A stretch of DNA of 17,830 nucleotides, from contig CAQPBJ010000025.1 in the NCBI GenBank assembly GCA_948852945.1, forward strand, positions 1-17,830, in the 5' to 3' direction. The position numbers were made by a program, and so were the translations under genes. Below the pieces are notes generated by a model. It searched no databases. It was not told the origin of the DNA and worked only from the letters and a program-made list of their open reading frames with translations. Of this stretch, positions 7,222 through 13,616 are shown piece after piece. Source of the DNA: an uncultured Clostridia bacterium (GTDB lineage: Bacteria; Bacillota; Clostridia; TANB77; CAG-508). Numbering within the stretch: position 1 is the stretch's first letter; every line of letters starts with the position of its first letter.

Positions 7222-9168
7222 TTATTCCAATTTATAATCCGCCTTATCTTCAGATACTTTTAAATATTCAACATTATAATTTTTAGTCAATCTATTTTTT
7301 AAATGTATGGATAAACGTTTTTCCTCACAATATATATAGCAACCTTTCTGTCCTCTTGTCATTAAAGTCTTATATGTATTCTTAATAATTTCATCAGCTA
7401 ATTTCAATGCTTTTTCAGGATTATCATCAAACATTTTCTTAATGCCTTTTAAAGAATTATCAGTCTTAGCTCTTTTAGTAAAATCTGTAACCATTTTACC
7501 ATTTTCATATCTTAAATCTTGTCCAATAATTACTCCTACATAGTCAAATTCCAAACCTTGAGAAGTATGAATACATCCTACTTCATTTACTGATTCTGAA
7601 TCTATCGCCCAAGTTGAACTATTATTTAAATTCCAACTCATAGCAAAATTATACTCTGGTATAACAATATCATGAATATTAGTATCATTCTTACCTTCTT
7701 TAATCCAATCCCAACAATACCCAGCAAGTAATCTAGCTTTATTATTTATCTTATTTAACTCAAATATTTTATTTCTTACATCATTCGGACTATCCACTAT
7801 TTGAATATCATAATCTATATCAAATCCATCACTATTAGCAGTTTCTCTAATTTCTAAAACATCATCTAACCATGCTAAATAGCTATCAGACCCATTACAT
7901 CTAAATTGAGATTCTAATTCTAATATTTTTCTTTCTTCTCCTGCAACACCAAATTCATTTAAATATTTTTCAATTTCAGCAATAGAACCTATATCGTAAA
8001 TATCGATTCTTTGAGTTTCATCTATAAAGAAAACTGAAAATTTAGCTGCATTTATAATCTCTTTTATCTGATTTTCACCTTGATTTCTAAACATTCCAGA
8101 TTTTGCATTTAATCTATGTGCTTCATCTGCTAAAATAACATCCACATCATTAGTTCTAGCTTCAGTATATATTCCAGAACCTTTAAACATATTATCAATT
8201 TTAGATATTTTCTCTTTACCCTTTAATTTAGCTTTAAAAACACTTCTTGGAGCTACGTTTTTCGTAACATAATGACATACCATTTCATAAGGTTTATTAG
8301 TTAAATCTGATAATAAATTAATTGCTAAAACTGTCTTTCCAGTTCCTGGTCCTCCTTTAACAATTAAACATCTTTTCTTTCCATCTTCATTAGATTTCTT
8401 AGCCATCTCCATAGCTGTCTCATATACAACTTTTTGATTATCTAATAAAATAAATTCTTTATTCTGTTTAACCATTCTCGATATACAATCTTGTAATGAT
8501 TTCGAAGGCTTTATTTTTCCATTTTCTATCATATACAATGTTTCTTTATCATCACCAATTTTTACATAATTAGAAATAAAATCTCTTAATTTATATACAT
8601 CACCACTTACAAACACTGGTGCCTTTTCTATGTAAGATTTATATTTGTCTGACAAAATTGTTTTTGGTTCTATTTCTTCATAGTTGTGCAAATATGCACA
8701 AGGATATAATTCAACGTTCTCTTTTTGAACATTTTCGTTAAAATCTTCTATATATGCTGCATATGACCACGCCTGATATGAAGGATGTGCTACCTCTCTC
8801 ATAGCTCCACCAGTAAATGTTCTAACAATACCATCTTGTTCATTAACAATTTCTGCTTCTGTCCATTGCTTTAATTCAATAATTATAGCCACATTTCTGT
8901 CTTGATTATCCTTACCAGTTATTATAAAGTCAACTCTCTTAGATGTGTATGGTATTTTAAATTCAATAGCTATTCCACTATTATTAGGTATCACTTTATC
9001 ATTTAAAACATTATTCATATACATCATTGAATTTTTCCAAGCTTCTTTCTCTCTCGGATTTACATTATGACCTATTCTTAATTTATATAATTGTTCTATT
9101 CTATTTGCTATATTATTTTCTACAACATCTTTTATAAATAGTTCTTTAATTGCTTCATATATTATCAT
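7222..9168 (-). CDS. Schlafen-group-3-type (DUF2075) helicase with N-terminal PD-(D/E)XK-like domain
   Basis: This 648-residue protein has two parts. Residues about 60-170 resemble a restriction-like nuclease: KRVDF with D80, then AIIIELKQW with E98 and K100, then a helical AWSYAAYI segment. Residues about 265-630 form an SF1-related DNA/RNA helicase of the DUF2075 family: Walker A GGPGTGKT at 272-279, DEAH at 348-351, FIDETQRI at 381-388, QFRC at 421-424, HTSQGLEFD at 534-542 and LMTRGQKG at 602-609. All helicase motifs look intact. The start is supported by ATAGGAG 6 bases before the ATG. It follows the YHYH gene by 47 bases and precedes the PARIS-like ATPase by 56. A nucleic-acid sensing or degrading role in phage defence is inferred from this setting. 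The gene itself is a common single-gene family and could act independently. Confidence 0.8.
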   Translation of the reverse strand: MIIYEAIKELFIKDVVENNIANRIEQLYKLRIGHNVNPREKEAWKNSMMYMNNVLNDKVIPNNSGIAIEFKIPYTSKRVDFIITGKDNQDRNVAIIIELKQWTEAEIVNEQDGIVRTFTGGAMREVAHPSYQAWSYAAYIEDFNENVQKENVELYPCAYLHNYEEIEPKTILSDKYKSYIEKAPVFVSGDVYKLRDFISNYVKIGDDKETLYMIENGKIKPSKSLQDCISRMVKQNKEFILLDNQKVVYETAMEMAKKSNEDGKKRCLIVKGGPGTGKTVLAINLLSDLTNKPYEMVCHYVTKNVAPRSVFKAKLKGKEKISKIDNMFKGSGIYTEARTNDVDVILADEAHRLNAKSGMFRNQGENQIKEIINAAKFSVFFIDETQRIDIYDIGSIAEIEKYLNEFGVAGEERKILELESQFRCNGSDSYLAWLDDVLEIRETANSDGFDIDYDIQIVDSPNDVRNKIFELNKINNKARLLAGYCWDWIKEGKNDTNIHDIVIPEYNFAMSWNLNNSSTWAIDSESVNEVGCIHTSQGLEFDYVGVIIGQDLRYENGKMVTDFTKRAKTDNSLKGIKKMFDDNPEKALKLADEIIKNTYKTLMTRGQKGCYIYCEEKRLSIHLKNRLTKNYNVEYLKVSEDKADYKLE

Positions 9169-9215
9169 AACAGACTCCTATAAATATTATTCATTCTATA
9201 CTAATCAGTAATATA

Positions 9216-9950
9216 TTATTTTTTCTTCTTAAATTTTGAATATAATAAATATCCTCCGCCACCTAATACTATCAATCCTAATGCACCATTTCCAGAATCA
9301 ACACTTTCATTAGAATTTTTATCTGAATTGTCGATAATATTAGATACTGTATTTTCTTTTTTTTCCTCTTTTATTTTCTCTTTAATAATATTTTTAGGTT
9401 CTTCTTTCTTATTGACTAATATTTTTATCGTACTTATTTTACCATTACTACTTTTAGCCGTTATATTTACTTCTCCAGCACTCTTAGCTATAATCTTCCC
9501 ATCACTACCAATTGACACTATATTAGGATTACTTGATTCCCATAATATAGTCTTATCTGTCGCATTTTTAGGAACTAATGAAGCTGTTAATATTCTTTCT
9601 TCACCTATTTCCATATTTTCTACTTTTTCATTTATTGATATTTCAGTCACATAAATAATTGCTGGTTCTACTTTTGGTTCTGGCGTCTTTGTTTCCGTAT
9701 ATGTACTCCTAGTTTCTTTATTTGATGATGTAGTACTACTGTATGGGCAAATTCCATTAGTATGTAAATGTGGTGGATTTCCTCCACAGTGATAATGATA
9801 TCCACCTAAACCACTTTTATTCTTATTATCTCTATGTCCCCCACTTGAGTCTGTTCTACCAGAATGTGCATATGAATAATCGAAACATAAAAATATACTA
9901 CTAAAAAACATTACTAATACTACTAAATATTTTACTTTATTTCTCTTCAT
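9216..9950 (-). CDS. Secreted or surface-anchored YHYH-domain protein with bacterial Ig-like (Big_2) domain
   Basis: This 244-residue exported protein has a basic start and hydrophobic stretch (1-28) that form a signal peptide, probably cleaved after SYA-28. The mature N-terminus is a short His/Cys/Gly-rich YHYH domain: HSGRTDSSGGH, GGYHYHCGG (49-57), HLHTNGICPY (61-70). It could bind metal. A Thr/Ser/Pro linker leads to an Ig-like Big_2 domain (about 100-180; VTEISINEK, LWESSNPNIVSI, GKIIAKSAGEVNITAKS). A charged linker follows, then a C-terminal hydrophobic helix (223-238) and a KFKKKK tail that would retain it in the membrane. The start follows GGGGAAGAA. It is the first gene behind the promoter at 9986-10014 and lies 47 bases before the nuclease-helicase. 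Why an extracytoplasmic protein leads an operon of intracellular defence genes is unclear. Confidence 0.8.
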   Translation of the reverse strand: MKRNKVKYLVVLVMFFSSIFLCFDYSYAHSGRTDSSGGHRDNKNKSGLGGYHYHCGGNPPHLHTNGICPYSSTTSSNKETRSTYTETKTPEPKVEPAIIYVTEISINEKVENMEIGEERILTASLVPKNATDKTILWESSNPNIVSIGSDGKIIAKSAGEVNITAKSSNGKISTIKILVNKKEEPKNIIKEKIKEEKKENTVSNIIDNSDKNSNESVDSGNGALGLIVLGGGGYLLYSKFKKKK

Positions 9951-9985
9951 TTCTTCCCCAATTCATTAATTTTTTTGTTTCCCAT

Positions 9986-10014
9986 ATATTACCATACTAT
10001 ATTTATATTTTCAA
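9986..10014 (-). promoter_or_regulatory. Extended -10 SigA promoter of the YHYH/helicase/PARIS-like operon
   Basis: On the - strand, -35 TTGAAA (10009-10014), a 17-base spacer and -10 TAATAT (9986-9991) preceded by TGG as an extended -10. The expected start is near 9979, giving a leader of about 30 bases. No equally good promoter was seen between the five genes down to 3598. Confidence 0.65.
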
Positions 10015-10068
10015 CAACATTCTACACAAATTGACAATTTTATTTAATAAAACATTATGCAGAAAAAT

Positions 10069-10098
10069 AAATATCCACCTGTAAAACGGGTGGTATTT
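10069..10098 (-). terminator. Hairpin terminator after the HEPN gene (possible IS200/IS605-like end)
   Basis: AAATA-T-CCACCTG / TAAAA / CGGGTGG-TATTT folds into a 12-bp stem with one bulged T, one G-T pair and a 5-base loop. On the - strand it is followed by ATTTTTC, so it can end the transcript of the HEPN gene, whose stop is 100 bases before it. The CCACC...GGTGG shape also resembles subterminal hairpins of IS200/IS605 elements, but no transposase is present. Confidence 0.5.
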
Positions 10099-10197
10099 CT
10101 TTACCCCTTTAGTTTATTAAACAAATAATCATATAGATTCATCAAATAAAAAATGCATTAATAGGTGAAATAAAAATAGTTTTTAATACTTTTATTT

Positions 10198-11472
10198 TTA
10201 AAAATGTTTATTAAATTCATAATTATCATATTGTAACATATTTCTAAAAATTATATCTATTACTATTTCGTACAATATCTTTGTTCGCTCATAAATCCAA
10301 TAAAAATCTACATTTTCAGCTTTATAGTTTTTAGGATTTGCCTTTTTATTAATACTTTTAAAACTAATATACAATTTTTTATTTGATATATGATAGCCAT
10401 TATGCACATAATGATTTCTTAAACATATCATTTCTTGCACTAAATTTTCAACATTCTTTATTTTTCCTCTATCTTTATAATTATTCTCAATACTATACTT
10501 TATAAATGAACTATTTATACCTTTTATTGATTGCTGTTTATAATAACATTCAATAAATCTATAAAACATTAAAAAATTATCTTCAATATTTCTTGACGTA
10601 TTCAATATTATATATGGTATATTTCTTACTTCATTTTTACTATTTCGATAGGGTATTCTTGCATAACATCTAAATAAAAATTGTAATAAATCATCTTTCA
10701 CACTATTATTAACATATGTATCTTTACATTTAATTTCATTTACTGTAAAACATAATTCATATTGAACTTTATCCATTTCCACTTCTATTTTATCAATATA
10801 AAATTTACACGGTTTTAATAATTGAAAAAACATAATTAATTCGTTTATATACTCATAAACTTCTTCATAACAAATACATTTATCCATTTCAATTTCAATA
10901 TATCCATTCAATTCAATATTTATATTATTATTTTTATTATCATACATACTCTTCCAATTATCTGATATTTCTATACATTTTATATTATTACTATTTATTT
11001 CAATTTTTTGTTTTTCAACGTCTCTTTTCAAGTTAATGATAAATTCCTTATTCGTTTCTCTTTTAATTAAACTCGGATAACCTATAAACTCATTTATTAA
11101 TTTACTAAAAACTCTAATTTTATTTATACTTTTTCCATTAAGCATATTACATAATTTTTCATAATTTCTATCTTTATAATAATATTTTGCAAAAAATTTT
11201 GTCTTATATCCTCCATCAGGTGTTCCAAATACTTCTGAATGGCCACAAAAATCAGCTTTTTTCAACAAGTAATTCATCTTCTCCAAATTATCAATTATCA
11301 ATATATCTCTTTCAATAAATTCTGTATTACTTCCAAATGCTCTTACACCATTAATTGCAGGTATTTCGTCCATAATATTATAATTAACTGCAATCTCTAT
11401 TCCATCATTTTTAATTTCATATTCACAATTATATTTCTTATCATATTCATCTTCAAAATAACAAATAGCCAT
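10198..11472 (-). CDS. ApeA-like protein with C-terminal HEPN ribonuclease motif
   Basis: This 424-residue protein has a divergent N-terminal region (about 1-240) that is beta-rich and predicted globular, and a helical C-terminal domain. The C-terminal domain has a HEPN-type RX4H motif, LRNHYVH, with R352 and H357, preceded by RNIEDNFLMFYRFIECYY (about 294-311). This arrangement resembles ApeA-type proteins (ApeA N-terminal domain plus ApeA-like HEPN), which are anti-phage proteins that probably cleave RNA. The start follows AAGGAAGG at normal spacing. The gene is very AT-rich. It lies 24 bases downstream of the remains of a KAP ATPase gene and would share its transcript. No metal-dependent nuclease motif is visible. 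The HEPN motif is seen; ApeA membership is inferred from architecture and needs a profile search. Confidence 0.6.
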   Translation of the reverse strand: MAICYFEDEYDKKYNCEYEIKNDGIEIAVNYNIMDEIPAINGVRAFGSNTEFIERDILIIDNLEKMNYLLKKADFCGHSEVFGTPDGGYKTKFFAKYYYKDRNYEKLCNMLNGKSINKIRVFSKLINEFIGYPSLIKRETNKEFIINLKRDVEKQKIEINSNNIKCIEISDNWKSMYDNKNNNINIELNGYIEIEMDKCICYEEVYEYINELIMFFQLLKPCKFYIDKIEVEMDKVQYELCFTVNEIKCKDTYVNNSVKDDLLQFLFRCYARIPYRNSKNEVRNIPYIILNTSRNIEDNFLMFYRFIECYYKQQSIKGINSSFIKYSIENNYKDRGKIKNVENLVQEMICLRNHYVHNGYHISNKKLYISFKSINKKANPKNYKAENVDFYWIYERTKILYEIVIDIIFRNMLQYDNYEFNKHF

Positions 11473-11496
11473 TATTATCCTTCCTTTATTACATTT

Positions 11497-11858
11497 TTAC
11501 TTTTCTAATAATTCTTTCTTTTCCTTTAATATCTCAATCAAATACTGTATAGCCTCTTTTTTCGTAATATCAAACCCATTTCTATCCATATCATCTAATT
11601 TTTCTATTAATTTTTTAGTTTTATCAAGATCATTTATATAAAAATCTTTTAAATTTGAGAAATTATAAATATTTTTTATCTATATCTACTTTATTTTTTA
11701 TCCCATTCAAGAATATGTATACAATATTTTTTTATTCTTTACAAAATTATTTTTAATAAAATATGTTTTTGCACTCACCCAATCTCCATCAATTAAAATT
11801 GCATATTATGATTATTTATATATTGGGCAAGTACCTTTAAAATTTTATCATCTTTCAT
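11497..11858 (-). pseudogene. Remnant of a KAP-family P-loop ATPase gene
   Basis: A strong ribosome binding site (GGAGGAG) precedes ATG 11858, which opens MKDDKILKVLAQYINNHN. The frame then breaks. Shifting frame continues AILIDGDWVSAKTYFIKNN, KNKKILYTYS, and after another shift SLNGIKNKVDIDKKYL then a stop. A further in-frame tail (NFSNLKDFYINDLDKTKK through ITKKEAIQYLIEILKEK) ends at TAA 11497. The segment resembles the KAP NTPase start, where the expected P-loop is GxWGSGKT; here it has decayed to GDWVSAKT. At about 120 codons against several hundred in the family, most of the gene has been deleted. At least two frameshifts plus the deletion argue against sequencing error alone. It probably once shared an operon with the downstream HEPN gene. 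Confidence 0.65.
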
Positions 11859-12138
11859 ATTTTTCTCCTCCAAGTTTGTCTAATTTTATCACATTTTAAC
11901 ATAAAAAACATATTTTTCCTTGCATCAAAATTTAAATATTTTCAAATTATTACATTACTATTGTTAATAATTTTTTCACTAATAGTATATTTAGTACTTT
12001 AATCATATTATTTTTACCTACTATAATATTTTTCATATATTAAATTCTGATTAATAACTCTTAGACATTACATAAATTATATATACACTTTTTCATCCTT
12101 ATACTTAAAAACTATTACATTTCTCAATATCTTCTTAC
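11859..12138. other. AT-rich intergenic stretch, no gene recognised
   Basis: This is about 280 bases of very AT-rich DNA between the KAP remnant and the terminator of the M20 gene. Its only ATG-led frames are under 30 codons and lack ribosome binding sites. TAAAAT boxes occur on the - strand near 11885-11905 and may be -10 elements for the HEPN transcript, but no convincing -35 was found. Confidence 0.5.
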
Positions 12139-12175
12139 AAAAAAACACCATCCTCCCCGCACTCGGGAAGGATGG
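12139..12175 (-). terminator. Rho-independent terminator of the M20 peptidase gene
   Basis: CCATCCT (12148-12154) pairs with AGGATGG (12169-12175); after one mismatch CCCG pairs with CGGG around a 4-base loop. On the - strand the stem is followed by TG and then seven T (12145-12139). It ends 10 bases after the stop codon of the M20 gene. Confidence 0.85.
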
Positions 12176-12185
12176 CTCAGAATAT

Positions 12186-13475
12186 TCAGTTTTTGTTATG
12201 CCAGACCTTTTCCAGGTATCTCACCAGAATCTCCGTGAACTTCATCACATCAGAAATCTTCCGGCTCTCGTCCACAGCATGGCAGTAGTCCTCTTCGTCA
12301 TGCTCGACAGCAAACCGCGGTCCAAAGATAACGCAGTTGGGCAACATGGAATTGTATCCAGTTCCCATCGCTACATTCGGCTTCGTCTCGATCCCGAGCA
12401 CCTCCTCATAGCTTTCCAGCATCTTCTGGATATAAGCCGAATCAGCGTCCACATATGCGGGCAACTTCATTTCCCTGAGATAGCAATTGCAATCATACTT
12501 CATGCAAATGTGCATAAGCATCTTGGAAATCATCGAACTGCAAGAGTGCACACACAACCTGACATTCAAAGTCAACGTCAGTTCATCGCCATCGAGACTG
12601 CACCCCACAGGGGTAACAATCGTCTCACACCCTTCTTTACAGTCAATCTCATCTGCTGGAAATCCAACACTATCCTGAACCGTAGAGTTTTCAATTCTGC
12701 TCATCAGTTCAAAAAAGCCAGGAAATTCCTGAGCAACTTCCTTGATGCCTCTCAGCTCATCAACAAGCTTTATCAGCGCATTCTCTCCAGTCTCAGGAAT
12801 AGAAGAATGCACTGCCTTACCCTCCTGCTGATATGCCTTCTGCCACACCATTGCCACTGCTTTTCCAGGAACCACATTGTTGGTTGCATTCGGTACATGC
12901 AATTGCTTAAGCACCTTAATACCAGGTACCAAAGCTTTACGCCGAAATTCAGCCTCAATGTCCGCATAGCCTCTACAGCCGTTCTGCACTCCATCACCGT
13001 CAATCGTGAATAAAAACTTAGGCAGCTTAGGATTACTATTCATGTAGCTTTCCATATCCGACCAATCGCCTTCTTCACAGCTTCCAACAATGATTTGCCA
13101 CGAGTCTGCAATCTTACCTTCAAGTTCTTTGACAGCATGCAGAGCCATGATAGCTGCTGCCTTGTCGTCAACGACCCCACGTCCGTAGATTCTGCCATCT
13201 GTGACTTCACCCAAAGGATTATGAGTCCATTCCGATTTTGCAAAGGGCACTGTGTCCAAGTGAACAACAATCCCAATTTTCGGAACTTCACATGCATCTT
13301 TCGGCTCTACCACGAGCACCTTGTGTCCTGCTTCAAAATGAGTTACAAACCCCATTTCTTCTGCAATCATTGCGTACTCTGTCTGGCATTTGACAACGTC
13401 CTCCACGTTGTCTGTAAACGACTGCACTGCAACAATCCGCAGTATGTCACTTACAATGTCATCTTGCCTTAACAT
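12186..13475 (-). CDS. M20-family zinc dipeptidase, PepV/Xaa-His dipeptidase-like
   Basis: This 429-residue cytoplasmic metallopeptidase carries the M20 two-zinc site: VHLDT with H72 and D74, GRGVVDDK with bridging D103/D104, the catalytic pair SCEEGDW (E134, E135), FTIDGDG (D159/D161) and CHAVDES with H399. The EE-GDWSDM wording and the length are closest to PepV/Sapep dipeptidases rather than to ArgE or DapE. A dimerisation/lid insertion lies between about 170 and 330. It probably hydrolyses dipeptides in peptide nutrition. The start follows GAGGTGA. It has its own consensus promoter (13561-13589) and terminator. GC is near 48%, about double that of its neighbours, so its history differs from that of the surrounding defence genes. 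Confidence 0.85.
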   Translation of the reverse strand: MLRQDDIVSDILRIVAVQSFTDNVEDVVKCQTEYAMIAEEMGFVTHFEAGHKVLVVEPKDACEVPKIGIVVHLDTVPFAKSEWTHNPLGEVTDGRIYGRGVVDDKAAAIMALHAVKELEGKIADSWQIIVGSCEEGDWSDMESYMNSNPKLPKFLFTIDGDGVQNGCRGYADIEAEFRRKALVPGIKVLKQLHVPNATNNVVPGKAVAMVWQKAYQQEGKAVHSSIPETGENALIKLVDELRGIKEVAQEFPGFFELMSRIENSTVQDSVGFPADEIDCKEGCETIVTPVGCSLDGDELTLTLNVRLCVHSCSSMISKMLMHICMKYDCNCYLREMKLPAYVDADSAYIQKMLESYEEVLGIETKPNVAMGTGYNSMLPNCVIFGPRFAVEHDEEDYCHAVDESRKISDVMKFTEILVRYLEKVWHNKN

Positions 13476-13560
13476 TGCCTTTTCACCTCATTCTTTTTTT
13501 ATGTATCATTCTAAATGTCAGAACAACACATATTTTTAGATAACAAAGTATCCAGCTCAT

Positions 13561-13589
13561 ATTATACTCTGACTTATGTCAACTGTCAA
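13561..13589 (-). promoter_or_regulatory. Perfect consensus SigA promoter of the M20 peptidase gene
   Basis: On the - strand TTGACA (13584-13589), 17-base spacer, TATAAT (13561-13566). The spacer contains the inverted repeat TGAC-ATAA-GTCA (13571-13582), a possible operator between the two boxes. The leader to ATG 13475 is about 80 bases and shows no clear riboswitch-like fold. Confidence 0.8.
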
Positions 13590-13616
13590 ATAATTTACTT
13601 ATACCCTACAATAAAT

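Noticed and set aside
10031..10062. Plus-strand TTGACA with CATTAT at 16 bases, a possible promoter for a small RNA
   Set aside because: The transcript would run straight into the hairpin at 10069-10098 and give only a very short RNA; the -10 match is weak.
11950..12080. Short - strand open frame of about 28 codons beginning MKNIIVGKNN
   Set aside because: No ribosome binding site, random composition and no similarity recognised.
12198..13013. Long open frame on the + strand (271 codons)
   Set aside because: It is antisense to the M20 peptidase gene, whose higher GC leaves long shadow frames. It has no ribosome binding site and no recognisable domain.
13095..13472. 125-codon open frame on the + strand
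   Set aside because: Also a shadow of the M20 gene; the peptidase frame carries all catalytic motifs.
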